Origin: Paraburkholderia hospita
Lineage (GTDB): Bacteria > Pseudomonadota > Gammaproteobacteria > Burkholderiales > Burkholderiaceae
Length of the DNA stretch: 64,000 bases
Assembly (NCBI RefSeq): GCF_002902965.1
Contig: NZ_CP026107.1
Location: 1,302,001 to 1,366,000, forward strand
Reading direction: 5' to 3'
The notes beneath the pieces are model-generated. The model had not been told where the DNA came from. It did not search any database and saw only the letters and a list, made by a program, of their open reading frames with translations. Of this stretch, positions 53,003-61,893 are shown piece by piece. The number at the start of each line of letters is the position of its first letter. The first letter of the stretch is position 1. Made by a program: the position numbers and the translations under genes.

Positions 53003-54328
53003 TTAGCTGCCCGTGGCGGCATCGCCACCCGCCAGCGCCGAAGACGCGCCCTCCTCCGGCGGCGTGACACGCATGACGAGCGCGATGATCGTCGCGATCA
53101 CGAGGAACGCCGCGATGGTCAGCAACGCCAGCGAGAAGTTGCCCGTCGCGCGGCGCACCAGTCCGATGCTCCACGGCCCCACGAGTCCGCCGAACTGCGC
53201 GATCGTGTTGATCAGCGCAATCGTTGCGGCGCCCGCCGCGCCTGTCCTGAACGACGACGCGAGGCTCCAGAACAGCGGATTGCCCGCGTAAATAAAGAGT
53301 CCCGTTACGCACAGCAACGCATAAGCGATCACGGGATTCGGCGCATAAGCACTGCCCGCGATGGCAATCGCGCTCGCGCCATACACGAATGCGAGGTGCT
53401 TCTTGCGGTCGCCGGAACGGTCGGAACTGCGGCTGATCAGGAACGTGCCCAGCACGCCTAGCAGCGGCGGCGCCGCAGAAAGAAAGCCGACTTCGATATT
53501 GCTCAGATGGCCGAGGCTCTTGACGATCTGCGGCAGCCACAGAAAGAGCCCATAAATGCCCACGAGCGCACAGCCGAACAGACACGCAAGACTCCACACG
53601 CGGATATCGCCTGCAACACGCAGAAACGAAACATGCGTATGGCCGCCGAGCGCTTCGCGTTCCGCAGCGAGCGTCGATTCGAGCCAGCGCTTCTCGTCGT
53701 CGCTGAGCCATGCAGCATCGGCGGGACGCTCGGTCATGATCCGCAGCGTCACGAGTCCGAGCAGCATCGCCGGGACGCCTTCGAGGATGAACATCCATTG
53801 CCAGCCATGCAGTCCGAGCACGCCGTTCGCGTAGGTCATCAGCGTCGTCGAGATCGGGCCACCGAGCACAGCGGAAAACGAGCCCGCAATGATGTACCCG
53901 CCAACAGCGCGCGCCCGGTAGCGTTCGGGAAACCACTTGGTCAGATAGACGGCGACGCCGGGCAGGAAGCCCGCTTCCATCACGCCCAGCAGAAAGCGCA
54001 GCACGTAGAAGCTGGTGTCGTTGAACACGAACGCCGTAGCGGCAGCCACCGCGCCCCACGTGAGCAGAATGCGCGCAATCCACCGGCGCGCGCCGACACG
54101 ATGCAACAGCAGATTGCTCGGCACTTCGAGCAGCATGTATCCGACGAAGAAAATACTCCCCGCGAAGCCGAACACGGCAGGACTGAAGCCCATGTCGTTG
54201 TTCATATCGAGGGCTGCGAAGCCGATGTTGATGCGGTCGAGATAGTTGAAGAACATCATTGCGAAGAGCAAGGGCATCAAGCGCCCGTACACTTTTCGCA
54301 TGGTTGCTGCTTCGTCGATACGAGTCAT
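53003..54328 (-). CDS. MFS transporter, anion:cation symporter type (aromatic or furan acid uptake)
   Basis: This protein has 441 residues with 12 expected helices. GGAG sits 5 bases before ATG 54328. The ACS-subfamily signature is clear: FFNYLDRINIGFAALDMNND, FFVGYMLLEVPSNLLLHRVGARRWIARILLTWG, then FLLGVMEAGFLPGVAVYLTKWFPERYRARAVGG. Relatives import phthalate, 4-hydroxybenzoate, gallate or furoate with protons. It lies directly upstream of ligJ/ligK and on the same strand, and 155 bp after a LysR gene. The substrate may belong to the protocatechuate/gallate route or to the furan-acid cluster next door, where HmfT-type transporters are of this family. Confidence 0.88.
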   Translation of the reverse strand: MTRIDEAATMRKVYGRLMPLLFAMMFFNYLDRINIGFAALDMNNDMGFSPAVFGFAGSIFFVGYMLLEVPSNLLLHRVGARRWIARILLTWGAVAAATAFVFNDTSFYVLRFLLGVMEAGFLPGVAVYLTKWFPERYRARAVGGYIIAGSFSAVLGGPISTTLMTYANGVLGLHGWQWMFILEGVPAMLLGLVTLRIMTERPADAAWLSDDEKRWLESTLAAEREALGGHTHVSFLRVAGDIRVWSLACLFGCALVGIYGLFLWLPQIVKSLGHLSNIEVGFLSAAPPLLGVLGTFLISRSSDRSGDRKKHLAFVYGASAIAIAGSAYAPNPVIAYALLCVTGLFIYAGNPLFWSLASSFRTGAAGAATIALINTIAQFGGLVGPWSIGLVRRATGNFSLALLTIAAFLVIATIIALVMRVTPPEEGASSALAGGDAATGS

Positions 54329-54469
54329 GCCGTCTCCTTCCTGAGCGCGCGACACTGCGGTCGCTTCATTCCAGTGGACTGAGCGATGTGGTTCAAACCA
54401 CAACGTCAGCTACCTGTTCGATGGTAGGAATGCGCAGCCAGGAAGTCCAAGACGAGATGCTTATTCTTG

Positions 54470-54487
54470 TATAACGATCGTCTTATA
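54470..54487. promoter_or_regulatory. LysR-type dyad upstream of MFS gene
   Basis: TATAA-N8-TTATA at the end of the LysR gene and about 140 bp before the MFS start, with T/A spacing suited to a LysR-type site. Inferred only. Confidence 0.35.
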
Positions 54488-55385
54488 GTGTGCCGTTGTC
54501 GGCGAGCGGTGGCGGAAGGCAGCGTAAGAATGCGAGCAGATGCGGCGACGTGTCGTCGTCGCGGTAGGTGGCGGCGAGGGTCGAACGCTGTGCGGAACCC
54601 GGGCCTTCCAGGTGGCGGTACACGACATCGGTACGCCCATGCCGCGCAACCGATTCCCCGACCACCGTCACGCCCAGCCCCGCCGCGACGAGCGCAATCG
54701 CAGTCTGTATTTCGTAAGCCTGATGCGCGATGAACGGCGTCACGCCCGCATCGCGATACAGCGACAGCACCGACCGCTTGTACTGCGCATTCTGATGCTT
54801 CGGATAGAGGATCAACGGCGTGTCGGCCAGTTCGGCGACTTTCACTTTCTTTCGTTTTGCAAGCGGATGATCGAGCGCCATCACGACGACAAGCTGCTCG
54901 CGCAGCAGCACGCGCGACGTGTAACCCGACATCGAAAGCGGCTGTCGTCCGATGCCGACGTGAATGCGCATGTCGCGCAGTGCATCGCTCTGTTCGTCAG
55001 TGAGCATTTCGTAGAGCTTCAGCTCGACCTGCGGAAACTCGCGGTGAAAGGCCTTCAGCGCAGGCGGCAGAATGCTGTACATCGCCGAACGCGTAAAGCC
55101 GACACTCAGCCAGCCGCGCCGGCCCATGCCGATTTCGGCCGCGCCGAGCGTCGCCTGTTCGAGCGAGCCGAGTATCTGTTTCGCCTCGGTGCACAGGTAC
55201 TGTCCTGCTTCCGTGAGACGCAGCGGTCTGCGCGTGCGGTCGATCAGTTGCGTGCCGAGCCGCTCTTCCAATGCGCGGATCTGCTGGCTGAGCGCGGGTT
55301 GCGCAATATGCAGACGCTCTGCGGCGCGGCTGAAGTTCAGCTCTTCAGCGAGCGTCACGAAACATTGAAGCGCTCTGAGGTTCAT
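54483..55385 (-). CDS. LysR-family transcriptional regulator
   Basis: This protein has 300 residues from ATG 55385; the upstream frame is not protein-like. The N-terminal winged helix is typical (NLRALQCFVTLAEELNFSRAAERLHIAQPALSQQIRALEERLGTQL). The C-terminal periplasmic-binding-like domain follows (GWLSVGFTRSAMYSILPPAL; IHVGIGRQPLSMSGYTSRVL). LysR regulators respond to pathway intermediates. It lies on the same strand as, and just upstream of, the MFS-ligJ-ligK genes. It is thus a likely activator of these or, with the next regulator, of the furan cluster. Confidence 0.92.
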   Translation of the reverse strand: MNLRALQCFVTLAEELNFSRAAERLHIAQPALSQQIRALEERLGTQLIDRTRRPLRLTEAGQYLCTEAKQILGSLEQATLGAAEIGMGRRGWLSVGFTRSAMYSILPPALKAFHREFPQVELKLYEMLTDEQSDALRDMRIHVGIGRQPLSMSGYTSRVLLREQLVVVMALDHPLAKRKKVKVAELADTPLILYPKHQNAQYKRSVLSLYRDAGVTPFIAHQAYEIQTAIALVAAGLGVTVVGESVARHGRTDVVYRHLEGPGSAQRSTLAATYRDDDTSPHLLAFLRCLPPPLADNGTL

Positions 55386-55473
55386 CGGTCGAGTCGTTGC
55401 GTTGGATCGTTGGGCGTCGACATGATGACATGCTTCGCAGGTCGCGACGATCCACACCATCCCACGTTCGTGC

Positions 55474-56415
55474 TCAGCCAGCCGCTTCCTTCGACTCCAC
55501 GGGCACCCCCGCATCCATCGCGCTCGACACCTGCCGCAATTCGTCCGCGATGATCGCAATCAACGCTTCCGCCGCCGCGCTGAGCGGCCGGCGCGGATGG
55601 CTCACGCGAACGATATGCCGCACGATACGCGGCGCGAGGATCGGGTACGCGCGCAGCGTCCCCTCACGCACCGCCCGTCCGACCACGATGCGCGGCAAAA
55701 TCGTCGCAAAGCGCGTTTTCTCGACGAGCGCGACGATGGTTGACAGCACATCGATTTCGAAGCGCGGCGCGAGCATCACATCTTCATGTTGCGCTGCCGT
55801 ATCGAGCACGCCACGCAGACCGTTGCGTTTGGTGGGCAACACGAGTTCCAGGTCGTGCAGCTGCGCGAGTTCGATCGAATGCGGCAGCTCCTGCCCATGC
55901 GCGACGCTGGTCGCGAGCACCATTTCCTCGTCAAGCAGCGGCTGCGAATCGAGCGACAGACGCGCACGCGGCTTGTTGATCAGCGCGGCATCGAGCTGAC
56001 CGCCCGCCACCCAATCGATGAAGGTTGCGCTGTAGCCGTCCGCCACCGTCACTTCAACATGCGGATAACGGGCATGAAAACGCGACAGCGAATCCGCGAG
56101 CACGCTCTCTGTCACCGATGCGATCAGCCCAATCCCCACATGCCCCGTCACCACTTCGTCGCGTTGCACGAGTTGCTGCCGCGCGTGCGCGAGGTCGCGC
56201 ATGATGGGCAGAAAGAGCCGGTACATCAGCCGCCCCGCGGCGGTCGGCGCCATGCCGTGCGCGCCCCGATCGAAAAGCTGCTGGTGCAACTCCTCCTCCA
56301 GCTTCGCGATCTGCATGCTGAGCGCGGGCTGCACGATGTTCAGCCGCTTGGCCGCGCGCGTGACCGAGCCGTCTTCGAACAACGCGATGAAATACTGGAT
56401 TTGCTTGAGGTCCAT
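55474..56415 (-). CDS. LysR-family transcriptional regulator, divergent from UbiD operon
   Basis: This protein has 313 residues. Its helix-turn-helix reads LKQIQYFIALFEDGSVTRAAKRLNIVQPALSMQIAKLEEELHQQLF, and the effector domain has GHVGIGLIASVTESVLADSL and LELVLPTKRNGLRGVLDTAA, like NAC/Cbl-type LysR proteins. It is transcribed away from the six-gene operon beginning at 56713; the 297-bp gap contains a LysR-like dyad. It probably activates that operon in response to a furan or aromatic acid. Regulators named HmfR in Cupriavidus are of this family. Confidence 0.92.
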   Translation of the reverse strand: MDLKQIQYFIALFEDGSVTRAAKRLNIVQPALSMQIAKLEEELHQQLFDRGAHGMAPTAAGRLMYRLFLPIMRDLAHARQQLVQRDEVVTGHVGIGLIASVTESVLADSLSRFHARYPHVEVTVADGYSATFIDWVAGGQLDAALINKPRARLSLDSQPLLDEEMVLATSVAHGQELPHSIELAQLHDLELVLPTKRNGLRGVLDTAAQHEDVMLAPRFEIDVLSTIVALVEKTRFATILPRIVVGRAVREGTLRAYPILAPRIVRHIVRVSHPRRPLSAAAEALIAIIADELRQVSSAMDAGVPVESKEAAG

Positions 56416-56626
56416 GACTGGGATGATCCCGGAAGCGGGTTATCACGACGACTAATGGCGGCCATCCGTTTCATCAGGCCACAACCGAAAGCCCCGCTGG
56501 GCATGCCGTGGCAGATCCCCGGCGCACAAGGCCGCACGGGCGTGTGTATTGATATCGTGCTGTAAGGCGAACGTCATCGGGGCTAACACGGATATCAGCA
56601 ACGATGATCCAAAGCATCAAAAATCA

Positions 56627-56642
56627 GTATTAGAACTTATAC
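56627..56642. promoter_or_regulatory. Imperfect LysR-type dyad before UbiD operon
   Basis: GTATTAGAACTTATAC, 12 of 16 positions symmetric, 71 bp before the operon start and within the divergent spacer to the LysR gene. Confidence 0.4.
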
Positions 56643-56712
56643 CGCCTTGTCGCTACGCTTGGCTCCATGTCCTCTCGATCCGATTCGCATCGAAAGCATC
56701 GAAGAGGCGGCA

Positions 56713-58233
56713 ATGATGGAGACGCAGATGAACACTCGTGACGCCGCGACCCAGGGCGCCTTTTCCGCTACGCCGTTTTCGCAAGCCCGCACGTGGGCCG
56801 AGCCTTCGGGCGCGCTCACGCTGCGCGGCTGGCTCGCGCATCTTGCCCGCACCGGACGTCTCGCGACGATCGACCGGCCCGTCGCGCTCGAACACGAACT
56901 GGCCGCTGTCGCCAAGCGGCTCGACGGCACACAGGCTGCGTTCTTCACGCAACCAGGCGGACTGGACGTGCCCGTGGTGAGCGGCTTCATGTCGAAGCGC
57001 GCGTGGATCGCGGAAGCGATGGGCGTCGAGGAACACGCCTTGCTCACGCGCTTTCGCGATGCCGCCGACGCGCCGATCGCGTCCCAACTGGTCGCGCGCG
57101 GCGAGGCGGCCTGCCAGCAGATGGTTCATACAGATGCAATCGACCTGCACGCGCTGTTGCCGATCCCGACACACAGCGAGCACGATAACGGTCCCTACAT
57201 CACGGCGGGACTCGTGATCGCGCGCAATCCGCGCACCGGTGTGCAGAACGTGTCGATCAATCGCATTCAGGTGCATGGCCGCGACCGCATGGCGATCCTG
57301 CTATTGCCGCGCCATCTTTATGCCTTCCAGAAAGCAGCCGAAGCAAACGGCGATGCGCTCGACGTCGCCATCGCCATCGGCGTCGATCCGCTGACGATGC
57401 TCGCATCGCAAGCCATCACGCCCATCGATCACGATGAACTGGAAATCGCCGGCGCATTGCAAGGCGCGCCGCTGCCCGTCGCGCAGTGCGTCACGAACGG
57501 CGTGCACGTGCCCGCGTTCGCGGAGATCGTGATCGAAGGACGGATTCTGCCGGACGTGCGCGAACCCGAAGGCCCGTTCGGCGAGTTTCCGAAGTACTAC
57601 AGCGCGAAGGAAGCACGTGAAGTGATCGAGGTCACGGCCGTCACGCATCGGCGCGACCCGATCTTTCATACCATCGTGCCCGCAGAAATGGAGCACCTGC
57701 TGCTCGGCGGCATTCCGCGTGAAGCGACGCTGCTCGCGCATCTGCAACGCAGCCATCCGGGCGTGAAGGACGTGCATCTGTCGGTGGGTGGCGTGTGCCG
57801 CTATCACCTGTGGATCCAGTTCGACAAGAAGCGCGAAGGCGAAGCGAAGAACGTAATTCTCTGCGCGTTCGGCGCGCACTACGACATCAAGCAGGTGGTC
57901 GTCGTCGATACGGATGTGGACGTGCATGATCCCGCCGAAATCGAATGGGCGGTCGCGACGCGCTTCCAGGCCGATCGCGATCTCGTCGTGATCGAAGGCG
58001 CGCAAGGCTCGCCCCTCGACCCGTCGACGACCGTCGGCCAGCCCGACGATGCGCCGCCGCATCTGCAAGGCGTCAGCGCGAAGATGGGGCTCGACGCAAC
58101 GCGGCCCGTCGTCTATCCCGCGTATGTGTTCACGCGCGTGCGGATTCCGGGCGAAGACACGGTCGATCTCGAGACCCTCGTCGCCGCGGATAACACCGCG
58201 TTCGACGCCTGGCTGGCCCGCCATCATGACTGA
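56713..58233 (+). CDS. hmfF: UbiD-family prFMN-dependent decarboxylase (HmfF-like, 2,5-furandicarboxylate decarboxylase)
   Basis: This protein has 506 residues from ATG 56713 (GAGG 5 bases upstream); ATG 56728 with GGAG upstream is also plausible. UbiD landmarks are present: HDNGPYITAGLVIARNPRTG, VSINRIQVHGRDRMAILLLP (catalytic Arg region), EGRILPDVREPEGPFGEFPKYYS (the two catalytic Glu), VPAEMEHLLLGGIPREA, and VDVHDPAEIEWAVATRFQ. The enzyme removes a carboxylate with prenylated FMN supplied by UbiX, which follows immediately. With furoyl-CoA dehydrogenase-like genes downstream the best-fitting substrate is 2,5-furandicarboxylate giving 2-furoate. Another heteroaromatic dicarboxylate cannot be excluded. 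Confidence 0.8.
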   Translation: MMETQMNTRDAATQGAFSATPFSQARTWAEPSGALTLRGWLAHLARTGRLATIDRPVALEHELAAVAKRLDGTQAAFFTQPGGLDVPVVSGFMSKRAWIAEAMGVEEHALLTRFRDAADAPIASQLVARGEAACQQMVHTDAIDLHALLPIPTHSEHDNGPYITAGLVIARNPRTGVQNVSINRIQVHGRDRMAILLLPRHLYAFQKAAEANGDALDVAIAIGVDPLTMLASQAITPIDHDELEIAGALQGAPLPVAQCVTNGVHVPAFAEIVIEGRILPDVREPEGPFGEFPKYYSAKEAREVIEVTAVTHRRDPIFHTIVPAEMEHLLLGGIPREATLLAHLQRSHPGVKDVHLSVGGVCRYHLWIQFDKKREGEAKNVILCAFGAHYDIKQVVVVDTDVDVHDPAEIEWAVATRFQADRDLVVIEGAQGSPLDPSTTVGQPDDAPPHLQGVSAKMGLDATRPVVYPAYVFTRVRIPGEDTVDLETLVAADNTAFDAWLARHHD

Positions 58234-58858
58234 GCGCGCGAACCGCAAGCCACGCATCGTCGTCGGCATATCGGGCGCAAGCGGCGCGATGATCGGCGTG
58301 CGCCTGCTTGCCGCGCTGCGCCGGATCGGCACGCACGAAACGCATCTGATCGTGTCGGCGTCGGGCGCCATCACGGCAGCGCAGGAACTGGGCCTCACGC
58401 GCAGCGATCTCGACGGACTCGCGGATATCACCCACAACGTGCGCGACATCGGCGCAACCATCGCGAGCGGCTCGTTCGTCACGGAAGGCATGGTGATTGC
58501 GCCCTGCTCGATGAAAACGCTCGCGGGCGTCGCAAATGGCTTCGCGGACAACCTGTTGACGCGCGCTGCCGACGTGATGCTCAAGGAGCGCCGGCGCCTC
58601 GTGCTGGTTGCGCGCGAAACGCCGCTCAACCTCGCGCACTTGCGCAACATGACGCTGGCAACCGAAATGGGCGCCATCGTGATGCCGCCCGTGCCCGCTT
58701 TCTACGCGCATCCGAAGACAATCGAAGACGTGGTCGATCACACGGTTGGCCGCATTCTGGATCTGTTCGCCATCGAGCATCGCGAGATCGCAAAGCGCTG
58801 GAGCGGTCTTGCCGATGAATTCGCGAGCCGCCGCGACGACGATGGAGCCGACCGATGA
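58226..58858 (+). CDS. hmfG: Flavin prenyltransferase, UbiX family (HmfG-like)
   Basis: This protein has 210 residues, overlapping the UbiD stop by 8 bp. RIVVGISGASGAMIGVRLLA (FMN-binding Rossmann start), MVIAPCSMKTLAGVANGFADNLLTRAADVMLKERRRLVLVARETPLN and VMPPVPAFYAHPKTIEDVVDHTVGRILD are UbiX family features. It makes prenyl-FMN from FMN and dimethylallyl phosphate, the cofactor of the decarboxylase. Co-translation with the decarboxylase supports this. Confidence 0.92.
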   Translation: MTERANRKPRIVVGISGASGAMIGVRLLAALRRIGTHETHLIVSASGAITAAQELGLTRSDLDGLADITHNVRDIGATIASGSFVTEGMVIAPCSMKTLAGVANGFADNLLTRAADVMLKERRRLVLVARETPLNLAHLRNMTLATEMGAIVMPPVPAFYAHPKTIEDVVDHTVGRILDLFAIEHREIAKRWSGLADEFASRRDDDGADR

Positions 58859-61800
58859 ACCAGCGCGATATGAACGTTGCCGAAGCGCCCGCGCAAGAGG
58901 CCTCCCAGGCACGCGCAGCGAAACATGTCGGCCGCCCGATGCAGCGGCTCGAAGACCCGGCGATCCTGACGGGCCGCGGCCGCTATGGCGATGACATCGG
59001 CGTAAAGCCGGGCACGCTGCACGCCGCCGTGCTGCGCTCGCCGCATGCGCACGCGGAACTCGTTTCGATCGATGCAAGCGGCGCAGAAAACCTGCCCGGC
59101 GTGCGCGCCGTGCTGACGCGCGACGATCTGCGCCCATGGTCACGTCCGTTCGTGGTCGGCGTGAAATCGCCGATGGAGCAATGGGCGCTCGCGATGGATC
59201 GCGTGCGCTACGTCGGCGAGCCGGTGGCCGTCGTGATGGCGGAATCGCGCGCGCTCGCCGAGGACGCACTCGACCTTATCAAGGTCGAATACACGCCGCT
59301 CGATCCCGTCACGTCGATCGAGCAATCGATGCGCGACGACGCACCCGTTCTGCATGAGCGCGTCGGCACCAACGTGATCAGCGACCGGCATTTTCGCTAC
59401 GGCGAGCCGGAAACGGCATTCGAGCATGCTCCGCATCGCGTGAAGCTGGTCGCGCACTATCCGCGCAACTCGTGCGCGCCGATCGAATGCGGCGTCGTGA
59501 TCGCCGAGTATCTGTCGGGCGATGAAGGCTACGACGTCACGTCGAATTTCATGGGTCCGTTCTCGCTGCATGCCGTGATGGCAATGGCGTTGAACGTGCC
59601 CGCGAACCGGTTGCGTCACAAGGCCCCGCGCGACTCGGGCGGCAGCTTCGGCGTGAAGCAGGCGGTATTCCCGTATGTGGTGCTGATGTGCCTCGCGTCG
59701 CGCAAGGCAGGCGCACCCGTGAAATGGGTCGAGGACCGGCTCGAACATCTGAGTGCGGCCACGTCCGCGACGGCGCGGCTTTCGACCATCGAGGCCGCTG
59801 TCGAAAGCGATGGACGCATCACCGCCCTCTCCTACGATCAGCTCGAAGATTGCGGCGGCTACGTGCGTGCGCCCGAGCCTGCCACCTTCTACCGGATGCA
59901 CGGCTGCCTGACGGGCGCCTACGCGATCCCGAATCTGCTGGTACGCAACCGCGTCGTGCTGACAAACAAGACGCCGACGGGCCTCGTGCGCGGCTTCGGC
60001 GGGCCGCAGGTGTATTTCGCGCTCGAACGGCTGATCCAGCGCATTGCCATCGAGTTGAAGCTCGACGTGCTCGACGTCTATCGCCGAAATTTCGTACCTG
60101 CGGATGCGTTTCCGTATCGCGCGGCAGCGGGCGCATTGCTCGATTCAGGCAACTATCAGGAAGCGCTGCGGCGCGCGCTGTTGGATGGCGGCCATGCGGA
60201 ACTAGTCGCGCGCCGCGATGCCGCACGCAAGCAGGGCCGGCTTTATGGCATCGGCTTCGCGGCGATCGTCGAGCCGTCGGTGTCGAACATGGGCTACATC
60301 ACGACCGTGATGCCCGCCGAAGCGCGCAAGAAAGCCGGACCGAAAAACGGCGCGATCGCGAGTGCGACCGTGAGCGTCGATCTGCTAGGCGGCGTGAACG
60401 TGACGATCGCATCGACGCCCGCGGGGCAAGGACATATGACCGTGTGCGCGCAGGTCGTGGCCGACGTGCTCGGCCTCGATCCGAAGGACATCGTCGTCAA
60501 TGTCGAGTTCGATACTCACAAGGACGCGTGGTCCGTCGCATCGGGCAATTACTCCAGCCGCTTTGCGGGTGCGGTAGCGGGTACCGTGCATCTCGCAGCG
60601 ATGCGCGTGCGCGACAAGCTTGCGCGCATCCTCGCGAAGCAATTCGGCTGCGTGCCCGACGACGTGCGCTTCGAAGGCGCGCGCATTTATCCGAAGGGAG
60701 CTGAAGAGCGCGCACTGCCGTTCGGCCGGGCCGCGAGCAATGCACCGCATTGGGCGCCCGCGCTGCTGCCCGAAGGCGAAGAGCCGGGCTTGCGCGAGAC
60801 CGTGTTCTGGTCGCCGCCGCATATGGACGCACCGGATGAGAACGACCGCATCAATACGTCGGCGGCCTACGGCTTTGCATTCGACATGTGCGGTATCGAA
60901 CTGGACCGCGCGACAGGCCACGTACGCATCGACCGATATGTCACGGCACACGACGCAGGCACGCTGTTGAACCCCGCGCTCGCCGATGGCCAGATTCGCG
61001 GCGCGTTCGCACAGGGTCTCGGCGCGGCATTGCTCGAAGAGTTCCGCTATGGCGCGGACGGCAGCTTCCAGTCGGGCACGCTCGCCGATTATCTGATGCC
61101 GACCACCTGCGAAGTCCCCGACCCGCTGATCGTGCATCTGGAAACGCCCTCGCCGTTCACGCCGCTTGGCGCAAAAGGCTTGGGCGAAGGCAACAACATG
61201 AGCACGCCCGTGTGCATCGCCAACGCGGTTGCAGACGCGCTCGGCATCGACGATATCCGCTTGCCGCTCACGCCTTCAAAGGTGATGGCGCTGATCGGCA
61301 TCGACGATCCGGAGCCTTCGCGGCCCGAGTATCGCGAAGCGCCCACGTCGAAGCCTGCAACGCCCGGCGGCGGACGCGCGCTCACGGCGCAAGGCACTGT
61401 CGATCTGCCCGCCACACCCGAAGCGATCTTTGCGGTGCTGCTCGATCCCGCTGCGCTCGCGAAGGTCATTCCCGGCTGCCACGCGCTCGAAGCGACGGGT
61501 CCGAACCAGTATCGCGCGGACGTGACGATCGGCGTCGGCATGATCAAGGCGCGTTTCGAGGCGCGTATCGGCTTGTCGGAGATCGATGCGCCGCATCGGC
61601 TGCGCCTTGCAGGCGCGGGCATCTCGCCGCTCGGCAGCGCGCGCGGCAATGGGCTGGTCGAACTCACGCCGACGGGCAACGGCACGCGCCTCACGTACGA
61701 CTACGAAGCCCAGGTGTCGGGCAAGGTCGCGGCCGTCGGCGGACGCATGCTCGAAGGCGCGGCGAAGGTCGTGCTGCGGCAACTGTTCGAAGCGCTCGGA

Positions 61801-61893
61801 CGGCAGGCTGCGGGCAAACCGCTCGCGACGGACGGTTCGTCGATTGCGCGGTTGTTCCGGCGTCTCTTCGCACGCTTCAGGAGGCACGCATGA
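58855..61893 (+). CDS. hmfA: Molybdenum hydroxylase large subunit with fused CoxG domain (2-furoyl-CoA dehydrogenase-like)
   Basis: This protein has 1012 residues, overlapping UbiX by 4 bp (ATGA). It starts with the aldehyde-oxidase hammerhead (RLEDPAILTGRGRYGDDIGV; LHAAVLRSPHAHAELVSIDA). Mo-cofactor-binding domains follow (HKAPRDSGGSFGVKQAVFPYVVL; TGLVRGFGGPQVYFALERLI; GLGEGNNMSTPVCIANAVAD with the catalytic-type Glu). At about 830-980 a CoxG/SRPBCC domain is fused (TAQGTVDLPATPEAIFAVLLDPAALAKVIPGC; GTRLTYDYEAQVSGKVAAVGGRML). The large subunit hydroxylates its substrate with water-derived oxygen. The fused CoxG, normally a separate membrane-recruitment protein, adds about 200 residues to the usual 780-800. 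The furoyl-CoA role is inferred from context. Confidence 0.8.
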   Translation: MNQRDMNVAEAPAQEASQARAAKHVGRPMQRLEDPAILTGRGRYGDDIGVKPGTLHAAVLRSPHAHAELVSIDASGAENLPGVRAVLTRDDLRPWSRPFVVGVKSPMEQWALAMDRVRYVGEPVAVVMAESRALAEDALDLIKVEYTPLDPVTSIEQSMRDDAPVLHERVGTNVISDRHFRYGEPETAFEHAPHRVKLVAHYPRNSCAPIECGVVIAEYLSGDEGYDVTSNFMGPFSLHAVMAMALNVPANRLRHKAPRDSGGSFGVKQAVFPYVVLMCLASRKAGAPVKWVEDRLEHLSAATSATARLSTIEAAVESDGRITALSYDQLEDCGGYVRAPEPATFYRMHGCLTGAYAIPNLLVRNRVVLTNKTPTGLVRGFGGPQVYFALERLIQRIAIELKLDVLDVYRRNFVPADAFPYRAAAGALLDSGNYQEALRRALLDGGHAELVARRDAARKQGRLYGIGFAAIVEPSVSNMGYITTVMPAEARKKAGPKNGAIASATVSVDLLGGVNVTIASTPAGQGHMTVCAQVVADVLGLDPKDIVVNVEFDTHKDAWSVASGNYSSRFAGAVAGTVHLAAMRVRDKLARILAKQFGCVPDDVRFEGARIYPKGAEERALPFGRAASNAPHWAPALLPEGEEPGLRETVFWSPPHMDAPDENDRINTSAAYGFAFDMCGIELDRATGHVRIDRYVTAHDAGTLLNPALADGQIRGAFAQGLGAALLEEFRYGADGSFQSGTLADYLMPTTCEVPDPLIVHLETPSPFTPLGAKGLGEGNNMSTPVCIANAVADALGIDDIRLPLTPSKVMALIGIDDPEPSRPEYREAPTSKPATPGGGRALTAQGTVDLPATPEAIFAVLLDPAALAKVIPGCHALEATGPNQYRADVTIGVGMIKARFEARIGLSEIDAPHRLRLAGAGISPLGSARGNGLVELTPTGNGTRLTYDYEAQVSGKVAAVGGRMLEGAAKVVLRQLFEALGRQAAGKPLATDGSSIARLFRRLFARFRRHA

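Noticed and set aside
59688..60704. 338-residue plus-strand frame within the molybdenum large subunit
   Set aside because: High-GC shadow frame rich in Arg; the true frame has all molybdenum-hydroxylase motifs.
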